Below are positions 9,131 through 16,745 of a DNA stretch of 37,008 nt, in pieces (the stretch's first letter is position 1; each line of letters starts with the position of its first letter). The stretch is taken from assembly GCA_938084555.1 (NCBI GenBank), contig CALKFR010000067.1, positions 1 to 37,008 on the forward strand. Direction: 5' to 3'. The notes under the pieces were generated by a model. The model made no database searches. It was not told the DNA's origin and was given only the letters and a program-made list of their open reading frames with translations. Position numbers and translations under genes: made by a program. The stretch comes from an uncultured Flavobacteriaceae bacterium (GTDB lineage: Bacteria > Bacteroidota > Bacteroidia > Flavobacteriales > Flavobacteriaceae).

Positions 9131-10939
9131 ATGGAAACTTTAGAAAAAGAAATTTTAAGAGGAGGACAATTTTTGGTCAAAGAATCTAAATGTGAGGACG
9201 TATTTACTCCAGAAGATTTTACTGAAGAACAAATAATGATGAGAGATGCAGTTAGAGAATTTAACGATCGAGAAATTGTAGCTCACAGAGAACGTTTTGA
9301 AGCCAAAGATTACAAGCTAACAGAGGAGGTGATGAAAAAGGCTGGAGAACTTGGTTTTTTAGGAGTTGCTGTCCCTGAAGAATATGGAGGTTTAGGGATG
9401 GGTTTTGTTTCAACTATGATTACTTGTGAGTATATCTCTAGTGGAAATGGATCATTAAGTACTGCTTTTGGTGCTCATACAGGAATTGGTACAATGCCTA
9501 TTACACTGTACGGTACTGAAGAACAAAAACAAAAATATGTTCCAAAACTAGCCAGTGGAGAATGGATGGGTGCTTATTGCTTAACTGAACCTGGTGCAGG
9601 TTCTGATGCCAACTCAGGTAAAACAACTGCTACGCTTACTGAAGATGGAAAATCTTACAAAATCAATGGTCAAAAAATGTGGATCTCAAATGCGGGTTTT
9701 TGTAATTTGATGATTGTTTTTGCTAGAATTGAAGATGACAAGAATATTACAGGATTTATAGTAGAATATGATTCATCAGATTCTAACGGAATCGTTCTGG
9801 GTGAAGAAGAGCATAAATTAGGTATTAGAGCGAGTTCTACTCGTCAAGTATTTTTTAATGATACCCTTGTTCCTACAGAAAATATGCTATCTGTTAGAGG
9901 AGGTGGATTTAAAATTGCAGTAAACGCATTAAATGTTGGTAGAATTAAATTAGCAGCAGCTTGTATAGATTCACAAAGAAGAATTACAGAAACTGCACTC
10001 AAATATGCCACCGAAAGAAAACAATTTAAAACTTCAATATCAAATTTTGGAGCCATCAAATCCAAGTTAGCCGAAATGGCTACCAATACTTATGCTGGTG
10101 AAGCTGCAAGTTACAGAGCTTCAAAAGATATAGAAGACAGGATTAATGCTAGATTAGCTAATGGAAATTCTCATAGTGAAGCAGAATTAAAAGGTGTAGA
10201 AGAATATGCTATCGAATGTTCTATTTTGAAAGTAACCGTATCTGAGGATGTTCAAGCCTGTGCAGATGAAGGTATTCAAATTTTTGGAGGTATGGGGTTT
10301 TCAGAGGAGACTCCAATGGAAGCAGCTTGGAGGGATGCTCGTATCTCTAGAATTTATGAGGGGACTAATGAAATTAACAGAATGCTTTCTGTAGGTATGC
10401 TTATCAAAAAAGCAATGAAAGGTCATGTAGATTTATTAGGTCCAGCTACAGCTGTTGCAGAGGAATTAATGGGTATCCCATCATTTGATACTCCTGACTA
10501 TTCAGTTCTTTTTGCAGAAGAAAAAGAAATGATTGCAAATTTGAAAAAAGTATTCTTAATGGTGGCAGGATCTGCAATTCAAAAATTTGGGCCTGACTTA
10601 GAAGAACATCAACAATTATTAATGGCAGCTGCAAATATTTTAAATGAAATTTACATGGCTGAATCTACTCTTTTGAGAGCTGAAAAAAATGCTAAAAGAT
10701 TTGGAGAAGAGGCTCAAGACGTTCAAATAGCTATGGCAAAACTTTATTTATACAATGCTGTTGAAATAATCATTAAAAATGGAAAAGAAGGAATCATATC
10801 ATTTGCTGAGGGGGATGAGCAACGCATGATGTTGATGGGACTAAAACGTTTTACAAAGTATACCAATTACCCTAACGTAGTAGCTCTAAGAAATAAAATA
10901 GCGGATAAACTGAATTCTGAAAATAAATACTGTTTCTAA
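9131..10939 (+). CDS. fadE: Acyl-CoA dehydrogenase with C-terminal extension
   Basis: A 602-residue FAD enzyme carrying out the first beta-oxidation step (acyl-CoA to 2-enoyl-CoA). The N-terminal and middle domains show GAYCLTEPGAGSDANSGKT and the flavin-stacking KMWISNAGF. The C-terminal catalytic helical domain has IQIFGGMGFSEETPMEAAWR and the ARISRIYEGTNEINR signature that carries the catalytic Glu. About 190 extra residues follow the roughly 400-residue core, as in VLCAD-like and Bacillus FadE proteins. It is the last gene of the operon and is followed by a strong hairpin terminator. The electron acceptor (ETF) genes are not in the window. Confidence 0.95.
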   Translation: METLEKEILRGGQFLVKESKCEDVFTPEDFTEEQIMMRDAVREFNDREIVAHRERFEAKDYKLTEEVMKKAGELGFLGVAVPEEYGGLGMGFVSTMITCEYISSGNGSLSTAFGAHTGIGTMPITLYGTEEQKQKYVPKLASGEWMGAYCLTEPGAGSDANSGKTTATLTEDGKSYKINGQKMWISNAGFCNLMIVFARIEDDKNITGFIVEYDSSDSNGIVLGEEEHKLGIRASSTRQVFFNDTLVPTENMLSVRGGGFKIAVNALNVGRIKLAAACIDSQRRITETALKYATERKQFKTSISNFGAIKSKLAEMATNTYAGEAASYRASKDIEDRINARLANGNSHSEAELKGVEEYAIECSILKVTVSEDVQACADEGIQIFGGMGFSEETPMEAAWRDARISRIYEGTNEINRMLSVGMLIKKAMKGHVDLLGPATAVAEELMGIPSFDTPDYSVLFAEEKEMIANLKKVFLMVAGSAIQKFGPDLEEHQQLLMAAANILNEIYMAESTLLRAEKNAKRFGEEAQDVQIAMAKLYLYNAVEIIIKNGKEGIISFAEGDEQRMMLMGLKRFTKYTNYPNVVALRNKIADKLNSENKYCF

Positions 10940-10990
10940 CAATCATTTATTTTTAATTCAATAATTCTAGTATGTAGTTTTTTGTTTTAT

Positions 10991-11023
10991 AAAGACCATC
11001 AATTATTTGATGGTCTTTTTTTT
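10991..11023. terminator. Strong bidirectional terminator after fadE and the converging lipoprotein gene
   Basis: A perfect 12-bp stem, AAAGACCATCAA (10991-11002) with TTGATGGTCTTT (11007-11018), has a 4-base loop TTAT and T-rich flanks. It lies between convergent genes and would work in both directions. Confidence 0.9.
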
Positions 11024-12573
11024 TAATTTTTCAACTCCATTCTTTCAGATCTATACAAAATATCTGTTTGCCCCCAACCTGATTTGCTTCCCTTATTGGT
11101 ACTTTTAAAAAATACAGTCGCCTCAAAAACCTCTAAATTGTCTTTAGGAGAAACTTCAACAATTTTAGCTCGATGAATATTCTTTGGGCTTACAAAACCT
11201 GAAGTCATCAATATATTTTTTGTTTTTGGTAAGTAATCTACATCACTAACAATACTAGAAAATAATTCAACCCCTCTTTCTTTACCGTATTGCCATACCT
11301 GCTTAAAAGTTTTTTCAGATTCATTTATCTCATATTCAACAGCCCTCGAATAATTATTCTCATTATTGTAATTTCTAAAAGGGCCATTATCAAAAACAAT
11401 TATATTGCCATTAGGTAATAGATAGGGTGCATGAGGACCCCAAGGAAAATCAAAATCATCTGTACTTTTGTGTCCTGTTTGCACGTTCTTATCATAAGGG
11501 ATTCCATTATTATTAACAGCAGTTAGTAAATAGGGTTTCGTTTCATATCCTTTACCTTTTCTTCCGGAAGTACCCCAATTTTGTTTAGGTGACATAATCC
11601 ATTTTAATTTGTCATCCCATGATACTTTTAACAATCCTTGATTTCTTCCTGAAACTATGATTGTACTATCCCTGGGGTCAAACTCTAATGCATTCATATG
11701 GAGCCAATCACCACCTCTGAAGAAGTTTAAATCATCTCTACTAACATCCAAATGGTCTGCTAAATCCCATTTTTTTACAACTTTAGACTGTTTTCTATCA
11801 TAATGAATCATAAAATCACTATCAGATAAAATAGTTTTACCATCTACTTCAATATAGGCATCTCTTGTTCCAACACAAAGGAGCAAGTCTCCGTTTGGTA
11901 ATTCTAATACATCATGATGTATTCCAAAATTGTTATCAATTAAAGTTTTGTCGATTTGCTTTCCCATCATATCAAATTCATAGATGGTTCTCCTTCCTGC
12001 AACTAAAATATTACCATTTTTAATTTTTTGAAACGGCCCAACCATAGCTCCGTGAAAACTTAAATCTAAATACCATCTAATATTTCCTAAATCATCAAAA
12101 ATTATTGGAGCAGATCTAAATTTTCCAAAATTGGCAAAATGAATATCCATAGCATGCATACCAGGTTCCATTTTGTCTTTTTCTAATTTATTTACTCTTA
12201 TCGAAGGAAAATATGCTGGAATATCTTCTGTTTGAATTTCAATAATATCCACCTGTTGTCCTCCATCAAAATCTAAAGTCACCTCTACTTTATTTAATTT
12301 GTTTGGGTATAATCCCAAAACAGATATAGTTGTATCAGTTTTATAATCTTCAATTGATTGTTCAACTGGAATATCTCCCAAAACTTTTATATGTACACTA
12401 CAAGGCTTGTCTATATTTATCTTTAGGGTTGCAGTTAATGGTGAAATTTTATTTGGATTTAAAGAAGTTTCAATGCTATAGTTTAAACCAGAATTATTAC
12501 AACCTATAAAAAATAATGAAAGAAAAATAAAAGAAAAAATTGATGTTTTGAATAAAGGTGTTTTAGTCCACAT
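11023..12573 (-). CDS. Arylsulfotransferase (ASST)-like lipoprotein
   Basis: A 516-residue protein with an N-terminal hydrophobic segment and lipobox FFIGC (Cys25), so a lipoprotein. An Ig-like N-terminal region (about 30-120) is followed by a beta-propeller with repeated blade motifs typical of the arylsulfotransferase family (PF05935): HHDVLELPNGDLLLC, WLHMNALEFDPRD, SGRNQGLLKVSWDDKLKW and GPHAPYLLPNGNIIVFDNG. The His residues of the first three and last blocks are candidates for the catalytic and substrate-binding His set of bacterial PAPS-independent aryl sulfotransferases. No DsbA/DsbB-like maturation partner is adjacent. Substrates are unknown, and some family members may not be sulfotransferases. 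The gene stands alone, convergent to fadE. Confidence 0.8.
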   Translation of the reverse strand: MWTKTPLFKTSIFSFIFLSLFFIGCNNSGLNYSIETSLNPNKISPLTATLKINIDKPCSVHIKVLGDIPVEQSIEDYKTDTTISVLGLYPNKLNKVEVTLDFDGGQQVDIIEIQTEDIPAYFPSIRVNKLEKDKMEPGMHAMDIHFANFGKFRSAPIIFDDLGNIRWYLDLSFHGAMVGPFQKIKNGNILVAGRRTIYEFDMMGKQIDKTLIDNNFGIHHDVLELPNGDLLLCVGTRDAYIEVDGKTILSDSDFMIHYDRKQSKVVKKWDLADHLDVSRDDLNFFRGGDWLHMNALEFDPRDSTIIVSGRNQGLLKVSWDDKLKWIMSPKQNWGTSGRKGKGYETKPYLLTAVNNNGIPYDKNVQTGHKSTDDFDFPWGPHAPYLLPNGNIIVFDNGPFRNYNNENNYSRAVEYEINESEKTFKQVWQYGKERGVELFSSIVSDVDYLPKTKNILMTSGFVSPKNIHRAKIVEVSPKDNLEVFEATVFFKSTNKGSKSGWGQTDILYRSERMELKN

Positions 12574-12675
12574 AGTTAAAATTTTGTGATAATTTATATA
12601 TTATTGTAAGTAACAATGTACATTTAATTAATTTCAAATTACTAAAATAAGAGGGTTTTAGTATTTTTTAGGAAA

Positions 12676-13623
12676 TTAAGCTAAAGCTCCTAAATATCTT
12701 TCTGCATCCAGGGCTGCCATACAACCTGTTCCAGCGGCAGTTACAGCTTGTCTATACTCCTTATCTTGAACATCACCTGCAGCAAAAACTCCAGGGATGT
12801 TTGTTTTAGTTGTTTTCCCTTCAGTTATCAAATAACCTGTTTCATCCATATTTAATACACCTTTGAATAAGTCGGTATTTGGCTTGTGACCAATAGCAAT
12901 GAATATACCCATTACGGTAATCTCTTTTTTATCACCTGAAATATTATTAACTATTCTAACTCCCTCTACTACATTTTCTCCTAATACCTCATCTAATTCA
13001 GTATTGTATAAAACCTCTATGTTTTCGGTCTTATTTACCCTATGTTGCATAGCTTTTGATGCTCTCATATAGTCTTTACGAACCAAAACAGTAACCTTTT
13101 TACAAATATTAGCCAAATATGTTGCTTCTTCGGCAGCCGTATCTCCAGCTCCAACAACAATCACATCTTGTCCTTTGTAGAAAAAACCGTCACAGGTTGC
13201 ACAAGCTGAAACACCACCACCAATTAATCGTTGCTCACTATCTAATCCTAAATATTTTGCAGAAGCTCCTGTAGAAATAATAACTGTGTTTGCGTCTATA
13301 ATTTTGGAACCATCAACAACTACACGATGTATACCTCCTATTTCCTTACTCAAAACCACTTCAGTAACCATACCAAAACGAACTTCTGTTCCAAATCGTT
13401 CTGCTTGGTTTTTTAAATCCTCCATCATAGCAGTTCCATCAGTGCCATTTGCATAACCTGGAAAATTATCAACCTCTGTAGTTGTGGTTAACTGCCCACC
13501 CATTTGAAGACCAGTATACATCACAGGCCTCATATCTGCTCTTGCTGCATAAATAGCTGCAGTATAACCTGCTGGACCAGAACCAATAATTAGACATTTT
13601 ATTTTTTCAATATTTTCAGACAT
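12676..13623 (-). CDS. trxB: Thioredoxin-disulfide reductase
   Basis: A 315-residue flavoprotein of normal length. It has an FAD-binding GSGPAG (14-19), the redox pair C141-x2-C144 in CATCDG, an NADPH-binding VVGAGDTAAEEA stretch, and the C-terminal FAD motif GVFAAGDVQDKEYRQA. It passes electrons from NADPH to thioredoxin in the cytoplasm. A consensus -7 box is found upstream on the reverse strand. It is monocistronic, 102 bp from the lipoprotein gene that lies downstream of it on the same strand. Confidence 0.97.
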   Translation of the reverse strand: MSENIEKIKCLIIGSGPAGYTAAIYAARADMRPVMYTGLQMGGQLTTTTEVDNFPGYANGTDGTAMMEDLKNQAERFGTEVRFGMVTEVVLSKEIGGIHRVVVDGSKIIDANTVIISTGASAKYLGLDSEQRLIGGGVSACATCDGFFYKGQDVIVVGAGDTAAEEATYLANICKKVTVLVRKDYMRASKAMQHRVNKTENIEVLYNTELDEVLGENVVEGVRIVNNISGDKKEITVMGIFIAIGHKPNTDLFKGVLNMDETGYLITEGKTTKTNIPGVFAAGDVQDKEYRQAVTAAGTGCMAALDAERYLGALA

Positions 13624-13646
13624 TATTAAAACTATTTTTTTCTTTA

Positions 13647-13674
13647 CAAATGTAATTTTTTTTGATTTCCCAAA
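13647..13674 (-). promoter_or_regulatory. trxB: Promoter of trxB
   Basis: On the reverse strand, TACATTTG (plus-strand 13647-13654) matches the Bacteroidetes -7 consensus. CTTTTG (plus-strand 13671-13676) could be the -33 box, with a short 16-bp spacer. The predicted leader is about 18 bases. Confidence 0.55.
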
Positions 13675-13796
13675 AGATGGATTTTAATTAATTTTTTTAA
13701 TTAATTATTAACGAATTTCATTCACCTATGGATAAATATTTTTCAAAATTAAATGGTTAATAGGTATAATAATTTTAGTGTATAGAAATAATATAT

Positions 13797-13804
13797 TAAG
13801 TTTG
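13797..13804 (+). promoter_or_regulatory. -7 box of the tRNA-Pro(TGG) gene
   Basis: TAAGTTTG matches TAnnTTTG and ends 15 bases before the mature tRNA. A weak TTTTAG near 13773 could be the -33 element. The rest of the 196-bp gap back to trxB is AT-rich, with no gene seen. Confidence 0.5.
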
Positions 13805-13819
13805 CGCTCTTAATTGTTT

Positions 13820-13894
13820 CGGGGTGTAGCGTAGCCCGGTCATCGCGCCTCGTTTGGGACGAGGAGGTCGCAGGTTCGAATCCTGCCACCCCGA
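13820..13894 (+). tRNA. tRNA-Pro, anticodon TGG
   Basis: A cloverleaf of 75 bases. The acceptor stem CGGGGTG pairs with CACCCCG, and A is the discriminator. The anticodon arm CCTCG-TTTGGGA-CGAGG reads TGG. The T-arm contains GGTTCGAATCC. CCA is not encoded. A hairpin terminator follows immediately. Confidence 0.96.
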
Positions 13895-13900
13895 CACTAT

Positions 13901-13927
13901 AAGCCTTGTTTAACAAGGCTTTTTTTT
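13901..13927 (+). terminator. Terminator of tRNA-Pro(TGG)
   Basis: The stem AAGCCTTG (13901-13908) with CAAGGCTT (13914-13921) has a five-base loop and a T run. It isolates the tRNA from the photolyase cluster that starts 220 bp downstream. Confidence 0.85.
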
Positions 13928-14079
13928 GTTTATAACATTACACTTAAAAAATAATTTTAAAGAGAATGTGATGTTTTTAATCATACCTATTTTTAGAAGT
14001 AAAAATTATAAAAATAGAAAACTTAAACAGTTACACAAACTGTACTTTATTATATATTTTATAAATTTTAACAAATCAT

Positions 14080-14124
14080 TTTGTTTAATACTTTGTTTAA
14101 AAAGTTAAACATGTTGTACTTTTA
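14080..14124 (+). promoter_or_regulatory. Promoter/operator of the first photolyase-cluster transcription unit
   Basis: Two direct repeats TTTGTTTAA (14080-14088 and 14092-14100) are followed by TTAAAC (14105-14110); GTTTAA-N4-TTAAAC is also an inverted repeat. A -7-like TACTTTTA (14117-14124) lies 21 bp after the second TTTG, which could be the -33 box. The same elements with the same 12- and 13-bp offsets precede the gene at 22712. Binding by the adjacent TetR protein, or by a MerR/CarH-type protein encoded elsewhere, is inferred. The remaining spacer (13928-14079) is AT-rich with no convincing gene. Confidence 0.6.
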
Positions 14125-14141
14125 TAGTGTAAATTATAGTC

Positions 14142-14798
14142 ATGGCAAAAAAGAAAAAAATTACTCAAAATGACATTACTACATGGTATATGGAGTATGT
14201 CCTAAATCACAACAAAAAACCATCATCTGTTTATAGTTTTGCAAAAGAAAATAATTTTGATGAAAGTTTATTTTATAACTATTATGCATCATTCGAAGCT
14301 ATTGAAAAAGGTGTATTTAAATCCTTTTTCAATGCTACTGTTACATTGTTAGAAAAGAGTGAAGACTACACAGATTATGATCCTCGAAACAAGTTGTTAA
14401 GTTTTTATTATACTTTTTTTGAAAATTTAACTGCAAATAGAAGTTATGTTGTTTATGCATTAGCAGGAAATAAAAATCAACTCAAATCTTTAGCTGCTTT
14501 AACAGAACTAAAAAAATCATTCTCTGAATATATTGAAATTTTAAATATTAAAACCATAGATTTTAAAGAGGAACGTATAGAAAAGCTTCAGCTAAGATCG
14601 TTGAAAGAAACTGCATGGCTGCAATTATTGGTAACCATGAAATTTTGGTTAGAAGACACCTCTTCTTCATTTGAAAAAACTGATATTTTTATTGAAAAAT
14701 CTGTAAAAGCAAGTTTTGATCTCATAGACACCACTCCACTCAAAAGCATTATTGATTTTGGTAAGTTTTTATTTAAAGAAAAAATTCACAACAAATAG
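14142..14798 (+). CDS. TetR/AcrR-family transcriptional regulator
   Basis: A 218-residue protein. An N-terminal three-helix HTH lies at about residues 10-60; the segment SVYSFAKENNFDESLFYNYY fits the TetR recognition-helix pattern, followed by FEAIEKGVFKSFF. The rest is predicted all-helical ligand-binding and dimer domain. It is the first gene of the unit and sits 5 bp before the AarF-like gene. It probably controls the cluster from the repeats in its own upstream region, but the N-terminal DNA-binding part is divergent and the ligand is unknown. Confidence 0.82.
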   Translation: MAKKKKITQNDITTWYMEYVLNHNKKPSSVYSFAKENNFDESLFYNYYASFEAIEKGVFKSFFNATVTLLEKSEDYTDYDPRNKLLSFYYTFFENLTANRSYVVYALAGNKNQLKSLAALTELKKSFSEYIEILNIKTIDFKEERIEKLQLRSLKETAWLQLLVTMKFWLEDTSSSFEKTDIFIEKSVKASFDLIDTTPLKSIIDFGKFLFKEKIHNK

Positions 14799-14803
14799 GC
14801 TAA

Positions 14804-16114
14804 ATGAAAACCATAGACACTATCCCTACATCAAAAATTCAAAGAGCAACAAGAATGGTGCAGACAGGCGCTAAAGTTGGAGTAAATTATATAAAGTATT
14901 ATAGTGATAAAATTACAAAAACTGAGCGAGAGGCAAAACAGCGTTTAAATGAAAATAATGCGGAAGATATATATGACGGATTAAAGAAATTGAAAGGAAG
15001 TGCATTAAAAGTTGCTCAAATGTTGAGTATGGAAAAAAGTATTCTTCCTCAAGCCTATGTTGAAAAATTTTCATTGGCACAATTTTCTGTTCCGCCATTA
15101 TCGCCTGCACTAGTGATTAAAACATTTAAAAAATATTTTGGTAAACATCCTAATCAAATTTTTGATAAATTCAACTCAACTTCGGTTAATGCGGCGAGTA
15201 TCGGCCAGGTTCATGCAGCTGAAAAATATGGTAAAAAACTAGCTGTAAAAATTCAATACCCAGGAGTAGCAGATAGTATTTCATCAGATTTATCACTTGT
15301 AAAACCAATTGCTATAAAAATGTTCAATATTAGAGGAAAAGATTCTGATAAATACTTTAAGGAAGTGGAAGATAAATTGGTAGAGGAAACCAATTATTTA
15401 CTTGAATTAGATCAAAGCAAAGAAATCGTTGAAAAATGTAAACATATTCCAAACTTAAAGTTTCCAAACTACTATCCAGAAATTTCATCAGATAGAATAA
15501 TAACTATGGATTGGATGAAAGGAGAGCACTTATCAGAATTTACTGCATACAATAGCAATTTAGTTATATCAAATAAACTTGGTCAGGCATTATGGGATTT
15601 TTATATGCATCAGCTTCATAATTTAAAAAAAGTACATGCAGATCCACATCCAGGAAATTTTCTTGTATCTAAAGAAGGTGATTTGATAGCTCTAGATTTT
15701 GGCTGTATGAAATCTATTCCCATTGAATTCTACATTCCTTATTTTGAATTAGCAATAGAAAAAAACATAAATAATCCTGAATTTTTCTTAAAAAAATTAT
15801 ATGAATTAGAAATTTTAAGAGAAGATGACTCACCAGAAGAAATTGTTTTTTTCAAAGATCTTTTTTATGAGTTACTTAGTTTATTTACCAAACCATTTAA
15901 TCAAGAAGTATTTGATTTTTCTGACCCTGATTTCTTTAACAAAATTACAGAACTTGGAGAAAGATATAGTAAGAGTACTGAGTTGAGAAAAATGAATGGT
16001 AATAGAGGTTCTAAACATTTTATATATATTAATAGAACTTTCTTTGGCCTCTATAATCTAATGTTTGATTTAAAGGCTAATGAAATTAAGATCAACAATT
16101 ACAAAAAACTATAG
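14804..16114 (+). CDS. AarF/ABC1/UbiB-family atypical kinase
   Basis: A 436-residue ADCK/UbiB-type protein. Motifs include the N-terminal KxGQ-like motif, here KVAQ (69-72, Gly to Ala), the ATP-loop NAASIGQVHAAE (129-140), the invariant lysine K149 in LAVKIQYPG, the catalytic-loop-like HADPHPGNF and the DFG equivalent LDFGCMKS (about 280-305). Characterised relatives support quinone biosynthesis or lipid homeostasis, with ATPase rather than protein-kinase activity. Unlike UbiB, no C-terminal transmembrane pair is obvious. It is translationally packed between the TetR and flavin reductase genes. Its role here is inferred to be membrane or isoprenoid-lipid protection. Confidence 0.88.
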   Translation: MKTIDTIPTSKIQRATRMVQTGAKVGVNYIKYYSDKITKTEREAKQRLNENNAEDIYDGLKKLKGSALKVAQMLSMEKSILPQAYVEKFSLAQFSVPPLSPALVIKTFKKYFGKHPNQIFDKFNSTSVNAASIGQVHAAEKYGKKLAVKIQYPGVADSISSDLSLVKPIAIKMFNIRGKDSDKYFKEVEDKLVEETNYLLELDQSKEIVEKCKHIPNLKFPNYYPEISSDRIITMDWMKGEHLSEFTAYNSNLVISNKLGQALWDFYMHQLHNLKKVHADPHPGNFLVSKEGDLIALDFGCMKSIPIEFYIPYFELAIEKNINNPEFFLKKLYELEILREDDSPEEIVFFKDLFYELLSLFTKPFNQEVFDFSDPDFFNKITELGERYSKSTELRKMNGNRGSKHFIYINRTFFGLYNLMFDLKANEIKINNYKKL

Positions 16115-16744
16115 ATGCATTATACTAGAGATCAAATAAATGACCTTGAAAAGATTAAAAAAATTAACTTAATTAATTCATGTTCAGGCTATAAATCTGC
16201 TAATCTAATAGGAAGTATTTCTAAAGAGGGTATAACTAATGTAGCTGTTTTTAGCTCTGTAACTCATTTAGGCTCTAACCCTCCTACTTTAGGTTTTATT
16301 TTAAGACCAACAACAGTTCCAAGAGATACTTACAAAAATATTCTTGAATCTGGTGTATTTACAATTAATCATATCTTCGAAGATATTATAGAAGACGCTC
16401 ATCACACTTCTGCGAAATATAAGGAAGAAATTTCAGAATTTGATATTACAGCGTTAGAAGATGAATACCACAATAACTGCATTGCTCCTTTTGTTAAGGG
16501 ATCTCCAGTTCAAATGGAAATGAAATTTATAGAAGAGTATCATATAAAATCAAATAATGTTATTCACATCATTGCAGAAATAAAAAATTTGTATGTTAAG
16601 GATGATATTTTAAATCAAGATGGATTTTTAGACTTAGCTAAAGGAAAAGTAGCAGCTATTAATGGATTAGATGCTTATGCTATAGCCAATGCCAATACTA
16701 GATTTAACTATCAAAGACCTAAGAAATTTAATTCGATGAAGTAG
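16115..16744 (+). CDS. Flavin reductase-like FMN-binding split-barrel protein
   Basis: A 209-residue protein. The start ATG directly follows the stop of the preceding gene. The pattern NSCSGYKSANLIGSISKEGITNVAVFSSVTHLGSNPPTLGFILRP followed by DTYKNILESGVFTINH is characteristic of flavin reductase / DIM6-NTAB domain proteins; this order and spacing runs over about residues 20-90. It likely binds FMN and may reduce flavin with NAD(P)H. In a cluster with four FAD photolyases it could supply reduced flavin, but that is speculation. Family confidence is good; specificity is unknown. Confidence 0.85.
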   Translation: MHYTRDQINDLEKIKKINLINSCSGYKSANLIGSISKEGITNVAVFSSVTHLGSNPPTLGFILRPTTVPRDTYKNILESGVFTINHIFEDIIEDAHHTSAKYKEEISEFDITALEDEYHNNCIAPFVKGSPVQMEMKFIEEYHIKSNNVIHIIAEIKNLYVKDDILNQDGFLDLAKGKVAAINGLDAYAIANANTRFNYQRPKKFNSMK

Positions 16745-16745
16745 T

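Noticed and set aside
13684-13707. Repeated TTAATTAA blocks between trxB and tRNA-Pro
   Set aside because: Explained by extreme AT richness; no stable GC-containing stem and no recurrence elsewhere.
13926-14108. 60-aa ORF between tRNA-Pro(TGG) and the TetR gene
   Set aside because: Low-complexity Ile/Phe/Lys/Asn composition, overlaps the terminator T-run and the promoter repeats, and no family resemblance.
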